Source: Acinetobacter sp. ANC 4173 (GTDB lineage Bacteria; Pseudomonadota; Gammaproteobacteria; Pseudomonadales; Moraxellaceae). Taken from it: a stretch of DNA of 64,000 nucleotides. This document shows positions 18,278-27,386 of the stretch, piece after piece (the stretch's first letter is position 1; each line of letters starts with the position of its first letter). The stretch covers positions 1 to 64,000 of the forward strand of contig NZ_SJOF01000001.1 in assembly GCF_004331255.1 (NCBI RefSeq), given 5' to 3'. The notes beneath the pieces are model-generated. The model saw nothing but the letters and a program-made list of their open reading frames with translations, did no database searches and had not been told where the DNA came from. The translations under genes were made by a program, and so were the position numbers.

Positions 18278-20497
18278 ATGACTAACCTTGCGCATCACGC
18301 AACAGAAAACCGCTCCGTCGCAGAATTTACTGAACGCGCTTACCTCAATTATGCCATGTACGTGATTATGGATCGTGCTTTGCCTCACATTAGTGATGGT
18401 CTGAAGCCTGTTCAACGCCGTATTGTGTATGCCATGAGTGAATTGGGGTTGAAACACAGTGGTAAACCGAAAAAATCTGCGCGTACAGTGGGTGATGTGC
18501 TCGGTAAATACCATCCCCATGGTGATTCGGCATGTTATGAAGCCATGGTGTTGATGGCACAACCGTTTAGCTACCGTTACCCGTTTATCGAAGGTCAGGG
18601 CAACTGGGGTTCACCAGATGATCCTAAGTCCTTTGCTGCTATGCGTTATACCGAAGCTAAATTGTCGCAGTACAGTGAAGTTTTGTTGGCAGAATTGGGA
18701 CAGGGCACGTGTGACTGGCAAGATAACTTTGATGGGTCAATGAAAGAACCTGTGAACCTGCCTGCACGTGTACCCAACATTCTTCTGAATGGCACCACAG
18801 GGATTGCGGTCGGTATGGCGACTGACATTCCGCCGCATAACTTGCGTGAAGTGATTAAAGGCACTATTGCCCTAATTCGCAATCCTAATTTAAGCGATGA
18901 GAAAGTCGCAGAATATATTCCTGCCCCAGATTTACCCACCAAAGCTGAAATTATTACCCCACCAGATGAATTACTCAAAATTCAGACCACAGGTCGTGGT
19001 AGCTACCGTATGCGTGCGGTGTACAGCATTGAGAAAAATGAAATTGTAATCAAAGACTTGCCGTACCAAGTGTCAGGGTCAAAAGTGATCACGCAAATTG
19101 CCGACCAGATGCAAGCGAAAAAATTACCGTTGGTCAGTGATGTGCGAGATGAATCGGATCATCAGAATCCAACCCGATTGGTGATAGTGCTTCGTTCAAA
19201 TCGCATTGATGCAGAAGCGGTGATGAGTCATTTATTTGCCACGACCGATTTAGAATCTAGCTATCGCGTCAATATGAATATGATTGGTGCAGATGGTCGT
19301 CCACAAGTGAAATCGATTCGACGTATCTTGTTGGAATGGATTGAAATTCGTAAAGAAACGGTCACGCGTCGCCTGCAATATCATTTAAATAAAATTGAAA
19401 AACGCCTGCACATTTTGGCGGGTTTACTCATCGCGTATCTGGATCTTGATACTGTGATTCGGATTATTCGCGAAGAAGACCAACCCAAAGCTGAATTGAT
19501 CTCACACTTTGGCATTGATGAAATTCAAGCCGAAGCCATTTTAGAATTGAAATTACGCCACTTGGCGAAATTAGAAGAAATGGAAATTCGCCGTGAACAA
19601 GCAGAATTGGAAGCCAAAGCTGCCATTATTCGTGAACAATTGGCGAATCCAGAATCTTTAAAGACATTAATTATTAATGAACTTAAAGAAGATGCGAAAC
19701 GTTTTGGTGATGATCGCCGCTCGCCAATCGTACAACGTGCTGAAGCAACAGCCATTAGCGAGCAAGATTTAATGCCTGCTGATCCTGTGACTGTCGTGCT
19801 TTCGGAAGCAGGTTGGATTCGTAGTGCCAAAGGTCATGAGGTTGATGCCGAGAACCTAAATTTCCGTGCGGGCGATCAGTACCGCAGTCATGCACAAGGC
19901 AAGTCTAATCAAAAAGTTTATATTTTGGATCAGACAGGACGCAGTTATGCACTGGCAATTAACAGCTTGCCTTCCGCCCGCGGTTTAGGTGAACCTTTAA
20001 GTTCCAAGCTTGCGCCTGTGAGTGGGGTAGGTTTCCTACAAGTGCTGATTGAAGAAGATGAGTCCGAAATTTTAGCCATGAGCAGTAAAGGCTATGGCTT
20101 TAAGACGCAAGCCAAACAGCTGGATACCAATGCCAAAGCAGGCAAAGCCTTCTTGACTGTGCCTGACGATGCCAAACCATTACCGTTATATCCTTTACAG
20201 CAAGCGACCCATTTGGCTTTATTAAGTTCGGCTGGACGTTTACTGATTATCGATTTGTCAGAATTACCAATTCTGAATAAAGGGAAAGGTAATAAATTGA
20301 TACAACTTGAAGATAAAGATCAAATTATATCTATGACAACACTGAATTTAGATGAAATAATTCAAGTGGTTGCGGGACAACAACAACTTAAAATAAAAGG
20401 TGATGATTTACAAAAATACATGGGCAAGCGTGCGACAAAAGGGCAACTGTTACCACGTGGATATCAAAAAGCAAATAGACTGTTGGTTCAGAGATAA
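18278..20497 (+). CDS. parC: DNA topoisomerase IV subunit A
   Basis: The breakage-reunion subunit of topoisomerase IV, which with ParE unlinks daughter chromosomes. At 739 residues it has full length, including the C-terminal DNA-wrapping blades. The catalytic Tyr is Y124 in [11 protein letters not shown]. The quinolone-resistance region [16 protein letters not shown] has the wild-type Ser84 and Glu88 (Acinetobacter numbering), so no classical ParC resistance mutation is present. AAAGG lies 6 bases before the ATG at 18278. parE is not adjacent. fadD follows after 151 bases. Confidence 0.97.
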   Translation: MTNLAHHATENRSVAEFTERAYLNYAMYVIMDRALPHISDGLKPVQRRIVYAMSELGLKHSGKPKKSARTVGDVLGKYHPHGDSACYEAMVLMAQPFSYRYPFIEGQGNWGSPDDPKSFAAMRYTEAKLSQYSEVLLAELGQGTCDWQDNFDGSMKEPVNLPARVPNILLNGTTGIAVGMATDIPPHNLREVIKGTIALIRNPNLSDEKVAEYIPAPDLPTKAEIITPPDELLKIQTTGRGSYRMRAVYSIEKNEIVIKDLPYQVSGSKVITQIADQMQAKKLPLVSDVRDESDHQNPTRLVIVLRSNRIDAEAVMSHLFATTDLESSYRVNMNMIGADGRPQVKSIRRILLEWIEIRKETVTRRLQYHLNKIEKRLHILAGLLIAYLDLDTVIRIIREEDQPKAELISHFGIDEIQAEAILELKLRHLAKLEEMEIRREQAELEAKAAIIREQLANPESLKTLIINELKEDAKRFGDDRRSPIVQRAEATAISEQDLMPADPVTVVLSEAGWIRSAKGHEVDAENLNFRAGDQYRSHAQGKSNQKVYILDQTGRSYALAINSLPSARGLGEPLSSKLAPVSGVGFLQVLIEEDESEILAMSSKGYGFKTQAKQLDTNAKAGKAFLTVPDDAKPLPLYPLQQATHLALLSSAGRLLIIDLSELPILNKGKGNKLIQLEDKDQIISMTTLNLDEIIQVVAGQQQLKIKGDDLQKYMGKRATKGQLLPRGYQKANRLLVQR

Positions 20498-20648
20498 AAC
20501 TAGCATGTATTTGTTGAAATAAGTTATATATGAGGCTGTGTTCGTGAAAATGGATACGGGAATGTGCATTAACAAGCTAAATAAACACACACAAACCCGA
20601 AAAAAAAGCTGCATATTTTAAGGATTATAGATTGGAGAGATTGGGATT

Positions 20649-22325
20649 ATGGAAAAGCTTTGGTTCGCTGAATACCGCAAGACAGGAATTCCTGAAACTG
20701 TAGAATTACCCCCAGAGAATACTTCTTTGGTAGATGTATTTGAGCGTAATTTCCAAAAATTTGGTTCACGTGATGCGTTTATCTTTATGGATAAAGCACT
20801 GACTTTTAGTGAACTTGACGAAGCGAGTCGTAAATTTGCTGTTTATCTACAAAGTTTAGGTCTGGCGAAGGGTTCTCGTGTCGCAGTCATGATGCCAAAC
20901 GTTCTCCAATATCCAGTGGTTGCCCTTGGTGTATTGCGTGCGGGTCTGGTGCTCGTGAACGTTAATCCGCTATACACTGCGCGTGAGTTGGAACATCAAT
21001 TAAATGATTCGGGTTCTGAAGTTTTAGTGATTATTGAAAACTTTGCTTCGGTTTATCAAACCATTATTGGTAAAACACCCGTGAAGCATGTGGTGGTTGC
21101 TTCTGTTGGTGACATGTTAGGGACGTTAAAAGGGACTTTAGTCAACTTTGTATTGCGTTCAGTGCGTAAGCAAATTCCCGCGTGGAATATTCCTGGTCAT
21201 ATCCGTTTTAATGCGGCAATGTCAAAAGTCAGCTCAAGCAACTATAAGCGCCCCAATTTAACCCTCAGTGATACGGCTGTTCTACAGTATACGGGTGGAA
21301 CCACAGGTGTTTCTAAAGGTGCGGAGTTAACCCATCGTAACCTTGTGGCCAACTTATTACAGTGTGATGGTATTTTCCAAAGTAAATTTGGTGCTCAAGA
21401 TGGTCAGCCAGATGACCGTATTTTCTGTGCTTTGCCGCTGTATCATATTTTCGCGTTTATGGTTTGTGCCATGTACGGTATGTATAAAGGTCAAGCCAAT
21501 GTTTTAATTCCGAACCCGCGTGATTTACCTGCGGTGATGAAGGAATTACGCAAGTATCAACCAACGTTCTTCCCAGCAGTGAACACTTTATTCAATGCTT
21601 TGGTCAATAACGAAGAATTTAAACAGCTCGACCACAGCAAGCTTAAAATGGCAATGGGTGGTGGTATGGCCGTACTTCCTTCGACCGCAGCAGCGTGGAA
21701 AAAAGTCACGGGTACAAACATTATTGAAGGTTATGGCTTATCTGAAACTTCACCGGTTGCAACGGCAAATCCACCGGCTTCGGATGAATTCAGCGGTACG
21801 ATTGGTATTCCATTACCGTTAACCGACATTGCGATTTTAGATGATGATGGCAATCCAGTTGCGTTGGGCGAGCAAGGTGAAATCTGTATTCGTGGCCCAC
21901 AGGTCATGAAAGGTTACTGGAACCGCCCTGATGAAACAGCCAAAGTGATGGTGAATGGTTTCTTCCGTACGGGTGATATTGGCATTATGGATGACCGTGG
22001 CTACACCAAAATTGTAGACCGTAAGAAAGACATGATTTTGGTGTCTGGCTTTAACGTCTATCCTTCAGAAATTGAAGAAGTGATTGCAAAACATCCGAAA
22101 GTTCTTGAGGTTGCTGCGATTGGCGTCCCTGATGAAAAATCAGGTGAAGTACCAAAATTATTTGTTGTGAAAAAAGATGCTTCTTTAACCACTGAAGAAG
22201 TTCTTGAATTCGCGAAAGAAAACTTAACCGGTTACAAACGTCCACGTTATGTAGAGTTTATGGAAGAATTACCAAAATCGAATGTAGGTAAAATTTTACG
22301 TAAAGATTTGCGTAAAACTGCATAA
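20649..22325 (+). CDS. fadD: Long-chain fatty acid CoA ligase
   Basis: An acyl-adenylate-forming enzyme that activates long-chain fatty acids with ATP and CoA at the inner membrane, feeding beta-oxidation. The AMP-binding motif YTGGTTGVSKGAELTHRN lies near residue 213. YGLSETSPVATANP is next, and GFFRTGDIG with DRKKDMILVSGFNVYPSEIE marks the C-terminal subdomain. PKSNVGKILRKDLR carries the catalytic Lys. At 558 residues the length is standard. The start ATG follows TTGGGA. A strong bidirectional terminator ends the gene. Confidence 0.94.
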   Translation: MEKLWFAEYRKTGIPETVELPPENTSLVDVFERNFQKFGSRDAFIFMDKALTFSELDEASRKFAVYLQSLGLAKGSRVAVMMPNVLQYPVVALGVLRAGLVLVNVNPLYTARELEHQLNDSGSEVLVIIENFASVYQTIIGKTPVKHVVVASVGDMLGTLKGTLVNFVLRSVRKQIPAWNIPGHIRFNAAMSKVSSSNYKRPNLTLSDTAVLQYTGGTTGVSKGAELTHRNLVANLLQCDGIFQSKFGAQDGQPDDRIFCALPLYHIFAFMVCAMYGMYKGQANVLIPNPRDLPAVMKELRKYQPTFFPAVNTLFNALVNNEEFKQLDHSKLKMAMGGGMAVLPSTAAAWKKVTGTNIIEGYGLSETSPVATANPPASDEFSGTIGIPLPLTDIAILDDDGNPVALGEQGEICIRGPQVMKGYWNRPDETAKVMVNGFFRTGDIGIMDDRGYTKIVDRKKDMILVSGFNVYPSEIEEVIAKHPKVLEVAAIGVPDEKSGEVPKLFVVKKDASLTTEEVLEFAKENLTGYKRPRYVEFMEELPKSNVGKILRKDLRKTA

Positions 22326-22339
22326 GATTCCGCCTATCT

Positions 22340-22367
22340 AAAAAAAGCGCCTTGGGGCGCTTTTTTT
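22340..22367. terminator. Bidirectional intrinsic terminator after fadD
   Basis: AAAAAAAGCGCC (22340-22351), a TTGG loop and GGCGCTTTTTTT (22356-22367) give a perfect 12-bp stem with T-runs on both strands. It serves fadD and the convergent gene ending at 22375. Confidence 0.93.
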
Positions 22368-22374
22368 ATGGCAT

Positions 22375-22764
22375 TTACTTATTTTTCTTCATCAGCCAAC
22401 GGTCAAAATAAGGGCGTCCTACGCCTACAATGCCAATAAAGATAAAGATGGTGCCGAATTGGCGACTGAAACCTGAACGGTTAAAGCTGCCATAACTCAG
22501 AAAATTATCGACCAAACAATAAATGAGGGTAATCAGGACCCAATGCCATAAGGGTAAGCGACGAATGCCCACAGCCCAAAAGGCAACCCAGAGCAAAACA
22601 AAGGTACATACGGTCGACCAGATGTTCATATTGGCACAAATGACGGTCAGTAAAAAAGCAACAATAGGGAACACAATGGCGAGTACACGATCCATCTGCC
22701 GTTGATGTTGGCGTTGTTTTTCCAGTTCATCGAACAGTTTGTGTTGCTCCGCATTAAATGACAT
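22375..22764 (-). CDS. Small multi-helix membrane protein, unknown
   Basis: A 129-residue protein with a charged, Gln/Arg-rich amphipathic N-terminus (residues 1-25) and about four hydrophobic segments, the first being VLAIVFPIVAFLLTVICA. It ends in a basic tail (RWLMKKNK). I do not recognise the family beyond an inner-membrane protein. GGGA lies 6 bases before the ATG. It is convergent with fadD and divergent from the MAPEG gene, so it is transcribed alone. Confidence 0.7.
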   Translation of the reverse strand: MSFNAEQHKLFDELEKQRQHQRQMDRVLAIVFPIVAFLLTVICANMNIWSTVCTFVLLWVAFWAVGIRRLPLWHWVLITLIYCLVDNFLSYGSFNRSGFSRQFGTIFIFIGIVGVGRPYFDRWLMKKNK

Positions 22765-22871
22765 AGCTATTCCCGAATGACTTGGTAATCAAAACACTAT
22801 ATTTAACAAAAAATATTCTAGAATTGCCATGTTATGATAAGTCTTATTGCTTCCTCACGAGAACAAAATTA

Positions 22872-23270
22872 ATGCAAAGCATTAGCGGTATTGTCTATCT
22901 GATCTTAATTGCATGTTTATTACCTTATGTCTTTAGTTTTATTGCCAGACTTACGAGTGGTTTTCAGGTCAGAGATAATCAATATCCACGTGAGTTTTTA
23001 AACAAGGCAACAGGTATTGCGGCACGTGCCAATGCTGCACAACAAAATAGTTTTGAAGGATTACCTTTATTTATTGCTGCTGTTCTAATGGCGGAATATA
23101 TGGTCGTGTCACAATCTGTGATTATGACTTTTGGTATTGCCTATTTGGTCTTACGCGTGATTTATGGGGTCTGTTATTTGGCCAATTGGGCGACGTTGCG
23201 TTCAATTGTCTGGTGTCTGTCCTTATTGTGTCCAATTTCGTTGTTGATCTTGGTGATCAAACTTAGCTAA
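22872..23270 (+). CDS. MAPEG family membrane protein
   Basis: A 132-residue inner-membrane protein of the MAPEG superfamily (membrane-associated eicosanoid/glutathione metabolism), with four helices. The hallmark ATGIAARANAAQQNSFEGLPLF segment, here spanning residues ~46-67, contains the RANAAQQNSFE core, and a Tyr-rich YLVLRVIYGVCYLANW helix follows. Many bacterial members are glutathione-related but uncharacterised. I use the ATG at 22872; an in-frame start 30 codons earlier lies inside the divergent promoter area and adds a non-homologous leader. Confidence 0.83.
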   Translation: MQSISGIVYLILIACLLPYVFSFIARLTSGFQVRDNQYPREFLNKATGIAARANAAQQNSFEGLPLFIAAVLMAEYMVVSQSVIMTFGIAYLVLRVIYGVCYLANWATLRSIVWCLSLLCPISLLILVIKLS

Positions 23271-23306
23271 TGAACGTACATATTCCCTATTTTTACGGGG
23301 CAGATG

Positions 23307-23349
23307 TATAATCGCTCCGTGATTAAACCGAAGACCTTAATTTCGGTTT
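23307..23349 (+). promoter_or_regulatory. ppa promoter -10 box and leader hairpin
   Basis: A consensus TATAAT at 23307-23312 lies 70 bases before the ppa start. The -35 region is poor. Just inside the predicted transcript, AAACCGAA (23325-23332) can pair with TTCGGTTT (23342-23349), giving an 8-bp leader hairpin. Confidence 0.5.
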
Positions 23350-23382
23350 CAATATAATTTAAATCGTTAAAGAGTTGATGCT

Positions 23383-23907
23383 ATGAGCTACAGCAATATC
23401 CCAGCGGGTAAAGATGCACCAAATGACATTTATGTCATCATTGAAATTCCTGCAAACGCAGCGCCAATCAAATATGAAATTGATAAAGATTCTGACGCTT
23501 TATTTGTAGACCGTTTCATGGGTACAGCAATGTTCTACCCAGCAAACTACGGTTATGTACCAAACACTTTGTCTGAAGATGGTGACCCGCTTGACGTGCT
23601 TGTTGTAACACCGCACCCAGTTGAACCAGGTTCAGTGATTCGTTGCCGTCCTGTAGGTAAATTAAACATGGAAGATGATGGCGGTATCGATGCGAAATTA
23701 ATCGCTGTACCACATGAAAAATTAACTCCAATTTATAAAGATATTCAGGAATATACTGATCTTCCTCCGCTTTTAATCCAGCAAGTGGAACATTTCTTTG
23801 CTCACTACAAAGATTTAGAGCCAGGCAAATGGGTGAAATTAACAGGTTGGGAAGGTGCTGACGTTGCTAAGCAAGAAGTGCTTAAAGCAATTGAAGCTGC
23901 AAAATAA
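23383..23907 (+). CDS. ppa: Inorganic pyrophosphatase, family I
   Basis: Soluble enzyme that splits pyrophosphate to two phosphates, pulling DNA, RNA and aminoacyl-tRNA synthesis forward. The signature [12 protein letters not shown] carries the metal-binding Asp residues, and [12 protein letters not shown] and EDDGGIDAK are further active-site strings. The length, 174 residues, is normal. AAAGAG precedes the ATG. The gene is flanked by its own promoter and a strong terminator, so it is a single-gene unit. Codon use is strongly biased, as expected for a highly expressed gene. Confidence 0.97.
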   Translation: MSYSNIPAGKDAPNDIYVIIEIPANAAPIKYEIDKDSDALFVDRFMGTAMFYPANYGYVPNTLSEDGDPLDVLVVTPHPVEPGSVIRCRPVGKLNMEDDGGIDAKLIAVPHEKLTPIYKDIQEYTDLPPLLIQQVEHFFAHYKDLEPGKWVKLTGWEGADVAKQEVLKAIEAAK

Positions 23908-23955
23908 TTTTTCAATAAAATCAGGGTTTAGATAAATTTATTTTTCTGAACCCAT

Positions 23956-23986
23956 AAAAAAACCTGCACAGTGTGCAGGTTTTTTT
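23956..23986. terminator. Intrinsic terminator between ppa and oprD
   Basis: AAAAA plus ACCTGCAC (23962-23969), a 3-base loop, and GTGCAGGT followed by TTTTTT form a strong hairpin with T-runs on both strands, between the convergent ppa and oprD-type genes. Confidence 0.92.
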
Positions 23987-24009
23987 AAATCTCTGAAAAT
24001 GACTTCAAA

Positions 24010-25284
24010 TTAGAAGAATTTTACAGGGATATCTAACCAGATACGCCATTCGTTGGTATCAGGCATATAGTAATCATTTGCGTAGGCATCATCATTACGA
24101 TAGTGAGAATAACGTAAACGCAAGCTTGCATCTTTAGCAAAACCAGATTGAACTGTATATTTTACTTGGTTAAAGAGTTCGCTTTCTTTCGCGTTATTAT
24201 CAGTTGCTGTATCAATATCCCAACCATAGACATAAGCGCTGGTCCAGCTTAAGCCAGGCACACCATAATTTGCAAAATCTAAGCTATATTGAACTTGAAC
24301 TGACTTTTCACCACGACCGTTAAAGTCTGAAAGGTAAGAGTTCGGTAAATAGATACTTTGGAAGCCATCTGCATTTTCGCCATATGCATAGCCTGTGTTA
24401 CCAGTACTTTGTTGGTAAGCAAGCATGACATTGTGCGCACCTTGATGATATGCACCAGAAAATGCCCAGATATTGTTGCTACGGTCAGATGAAGTAACAG
24501 GTAACTTAGAAGATGATGCGCTTGCACCTTCATCCCACTCAGTGTGATAACCACTGAAGTCATAGGTTAAAGAGCTGTTGTTTGCCAAAGCTTGTTTGTA
24601 GTTGGCATTCACATAATGGCGTTCAAGAGCATTTTTGCTGTCTAAACCAAAGTAAGATGCATTTAATTGATCATTAAATTTATATTTTGCACCCCAAACC
24701 ACTGCGCGGTCTAATTCATTGCCATCAGTAGTTACTTGATCTGACATTTGATCTTTAGTGAACTTACCAGCAGTTAATTCAAGACCATTAATTTCACGGC
24801 TCGTTGCCAATACACCTTCAAAGTATTCTGGAACCAAACGTGCAGTGTTGCTTGCAAGTACTGGTAAGTCGAGTACTTGAGTACCGTAACGAACTTCAGT
24901 GTTAGAGATACGAGCTTTTACAATACCGCCACCACGAGCCCAGTGGTCATAAGCAGAACCATCGTTATGTAATGGAATCATTTGGTTGCCAGCGTGGTTA
25001 TTTTCACCCAATTTGAATGAACCATCACCAATCACGCCCACACCAAAACCGACAATACCTTGGGTATAACCTGATTCGATTTTAACCATAGCAGTTTGAG
25101 CAGCTGAGCTGGTATCTGCTGCGCCATTTTTTTTGTCACGAGATAAATAACCAGTGCGGAACAACACTGATCCTTCAGCATCTTCTACAAATCCTTTTGC
25201 TTCACTTTGTTCGCTTGCATAAGCGGTAGTAATAAGGGCCGCCTGAATTAATACTGCTAATGTAAGTTTTTGCGCCTTTGGCAT
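24010..25284 (-). CDS. Outer membrane porin, OprD family
   Basis: A 424-residue OprD-type porin, an 18-strand barrel monomer that passes small acidic or basic nutrients across the outer membrane. A signal peptide (MPKAQKLTLAVLIQAALITT, cut near AYA) precedes the GFVEDAEGSVLFRTGYLSRD strand typical of the family. The C-terminus WRIWLDIPVKFF ends in Phe, the outer-membrane sorting signal. GAGG lies 9 bases before the ATG at 25284, favouring it over an ATG 5 codons upstream. Substrate cannot be read; Acinetobacter OprD proteins have been linked to amino acid and cation uptake. Confidence 0.9.
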   Translation of the reverse strand: MPKAQKLTLAVLIQAALITTAYASEQSEAKGFVEDAEGSVLFRTGYLSRDKKNGAADTSSAAQTAMVKIESGYTQGIVGFGVGVIGDGSFKLGENNHAGNQMIPLHNDGSAYDHWARGGGIVKARISNTEVRYGTQVLDLPVLASNTARLVPEYFEGVLATSREINGLELTAGKFTKDQMSDQVTTDGNELDRAVVWGAKYKFNDQLNASYFGLDSKNALERHYVNANYKQALANNSSLTYDFSGYHTEWDEGASASSSKLPVTSSDRSNNIWAFSGAYHQGAHNVMLAYQQSTGNTGYAYGENADGFQSIYLPNSYLSDFNGRGEKSVQVQYSLDFANYGVPGLSWTSAYVYGWDIDTATDNNAKESELFNQVKYTVQSGFAKDASLRLRYSHYRNDDAYANDYYMPDTNEWRIWLDIPVKFF

Positions 25285-26452
25285 AAGAAACAACCTCAAA
25301 AAAAGTTAGATTCACAATTTCGTTTTTTGGCATAACTCGAAATTTTAATAAATTGTATAATTAATCTATAAAAAAGATAGATTTTTATTAATTTTATTTC
25401 ATTCTTGTTACCAGCTACTTGACGAGATTGCATTATTGTTGTTCGGAAATGAATAACCATATTTTATACATAAGCCATTCATTCATAATAAAAATATATT
25501 TTATTCAATGGAAAATTTCCAGTGTTTTTGTTTCGATCAAACACAGAAAAATCACATATTCTTTTGTTTATTTTTTCTTCAAAATCGAATTGATTGATTG
25601 TTTTATATGCAAATTATGTCTTGCTTTTATGAAACAATTTAATTTCTAAATGAAAATGAGAAATGTTTCATTTATGTATGGGGCAATTTTCGTTGAATGC
25701 CGAGCATACAATGTTGGAATAAATTGTGATTCGCAGCCTATTAAAAATTGGGGTGTGGTCAGTAGTGGTGCGTGTATTTTGTACAACTTGTGGTGTGAAA
25801 ATCTGTTTTGAACAGAAATGAAGCATTTTGAGTACTCTACCAGAACAGCTTGATTCAAATTTTGCTAATCCAATGGGTTCTGAGTAGTAAAAGCCAAACA
25901 GAAATGTACCTCATCAACTCAGTCTCATTTTGGGCTAGAAATACCATGATGAAAGTGAATTGAATGATGTTGAACAGAATATGAATGCCATAGAGAGTAA
26001 GATCTTACACGGCTTTAGTCATTGGTAATCTTAAAATAAATTTTATGCCGTTTATTTAGCAAGTTATGTCTTTTCAAATGAAAAATATAAGAATTATGAA
26101 TGGTCTGCATGATGTGTCCATCACCTTAACCAACGCTTTTTCGATAAGTAACGATGCTGATGATCTGGGTCATTTCGATGATAAGGATTGATCAACCTGA
26201 TTGACAAGTTTTGATAATAAGTAAAAGAATGAATATTTGTAAGTCATTGTTATGTATTGTTTTATTGTAAATTTACGATCTTTTTACGTTACAGCTACGT
26301 TGAGTGGTTTTATGCTATGGCCAATTAAGTTCAGAACTTTTTAGACACAGCGTATGGTTTATAAAACTCTATCACTATGGAAATTTATAGTTCGGCCTGA
26401 AGTTTCTCAATATTTGACAGCGAACAGCAACGTGAAAAATATTTTCTTAAAA
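25285..26452. other. 1.2 kb AT-rich gap between two porin genes
   Basis: No gene is supported on either strand. The open frames present (for example 25419-25649 and 26066-26191) have low-complexity or atypical codon use and no good ribosome site. The right end holds the sigma-54 promoter of the TorF gene. The length is unusual for this otherwise compact region; it could hold control sites, an unrecognised small RNA, or the remains of a lost gene. Confidence 0.5.
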
Positions 26453-26470
26453 TTGGCATAGCGCTTGCTA
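26453..26470 (+). promoter_or_regulatory. Sigma-54 (RpoN) promoter of the TorF porin gene
   Basis: TTGGCATAGCGCTTGCTA fits the sigma-54 consensus TTGGCAC-N5-TTGCW almost perfectly. GG (26455-26456) and GC (26467-26468) are separated by exactly 10 bases. Transcription would start near 26480, about 55 bases before the ATG. Sigma-54 promoters need an enhancer-binding activator; NtrC is plausible given glnK-amtB nearby, but no clear NtrC site was seen. Confidence 0.75.
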
Positions 26471-26534
26471 ATACATTCCTGAGTTTATTAATTACAGCAA
26501 AAAACGTCGTAATTCGATGTAGGGGAACCTCAGA

Positions 26535-27305
26535 ATGAAATTCACATTAAAAGTATTATCTATGGCGGTTGTTGCAGCAGCTTCAACATTTACCTTTGCG
26601 GATGATCAAGCAGCATCACCATTTGGTCTTTCTTTTAGCGGCAATGCAGCAGTAACAACAGACTATCGTTTCCGTGGATTGTCGCAAACTCAAAATGATC
26701 CAGCAGTACAAGCAGGATTCACACTTGCACATGATTCAGGTGTGTATTTTGGGCTTTGGGGTTCCAATGTAAACTTTGGTTCGGGGACGCCAAGTTTAGA
26801 GTTAGATCCATCGTTGGGTTTTGCAACCACATTAGATAGCTTTGCTAGCAAACCTTTATTAGATGTGGGTGTGGTGTATTACAACTATCCAAGTGCATCT
26901 GACTTAAGTTGGGTCGAATTTTATGGCAAATTAACTTTCGCAAGTGTGCTGGCTGAAGGGGACAGCATTCTGACCAATGTCAACTTTACCAATGATTATG
27001 CAGGTGCAGATACAAACAGTTGGAATGTGAATGCAGGCTACGCTGTTCCATTTGGTTCAACAGGTTTTGGCGGTGTCGCAAGTGTGGGCTATACCGTCGT
27101 GGATGATGAAGACAAATATTCATTCGGTGGCGACGATAACTATGTAGACTGGAAAGTCGGTGTTAACTATGCATTTAAATCAATTTCTGGTGCAACCGCT
27201 GAATTAGCAGCAGTAGGTACAAATATTGATACTGACGCTATGGATGATGCAACCGCTCGTAGCGTAGAAACAGGTGCAGTCTTTACCTTAACCAAAACAT
27301 TCTAA
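26535..27305 (+). CDS. TorF family putative porin
   Basis: A 256-residue outer-membrane protein of the TorF (TIGR02001, gcw_chp) family. A signal peptide (residues 1-22, ending TFTFA) is followed by SGNAAVTTDYRFRGLSQTQNDPA, the family N-terminal strand (residues ~34-56), then alternating beta strands. It ends with Phe (LTKTF), the barrel-insertion signal. AGGGGA lies 9 bases before the ATG. A near-perfect sigma-54 promoter precedes it, so expression probably depends on RpoN. A strong terminator follows. Function of the family is unproven; transport of small nitrogenous solutes would fit the context but is inference. Confidence 0.87.
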   Translation: MKFTLKVLSMAVVAAASTFTFADDQAASPFGLSFSGNAAVTTDYRFRGLSQTQNDPAVQAGFTLAHDSGVYFGLWGSNVNFGSGTPSLELDPSLGFATTLDSFASKPLLDVGVVYYNYPSASDLSWVEFYGKLTFASVLAEGDSILTNVNFTNDYAGADTNSWNVNAGYAVPFGSTGFGGVASVGYTVVDDEDKYSFGGDDNYVDWKVGVNYAFKSISGATAELAAVGTNIDTDAMDDATARSVETGAVFTLTKTF

Positions 27306-27318
27306 ATTTAAGGATGTT

Positions 27319-27353
27319 AAAAAGCCTCTAGTCCTTGGGACTAGAGGCTTTTT
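27319..27353. terminator. Bidirectional intrinsic terminator
   Basis: AAAAAGCCTCTAGTCC (27319-27334) pairs perfectly with GGACTAGAGGCTTTTT (27338-27353) around a TTG loop. It ends the TorF gene and, on the other strand, comM. Confidence 0.94.
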
Positions 27354-27386
27354 ATTTGGTATTTGAATCAGAACCGATTAAAGGCT

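Noticed and set aside
18278..20497. Quinolone-resistance change in ParC
   Set aside because: Ser84 and Glu88 are both the wild-type residues.
25939..26028. Short charged open stretch ending HGFSHW before a TAA
   Set aside because: No start codon in a sensible place and too short to claim a gene relic without a homologue.
26066..26191. A 41-codon frame in the gap before torF (MSFQMKNIRIMNG...)
   Set aside because: No ribosome binding site, atypical codons, and no recognisable family; treated as chance.
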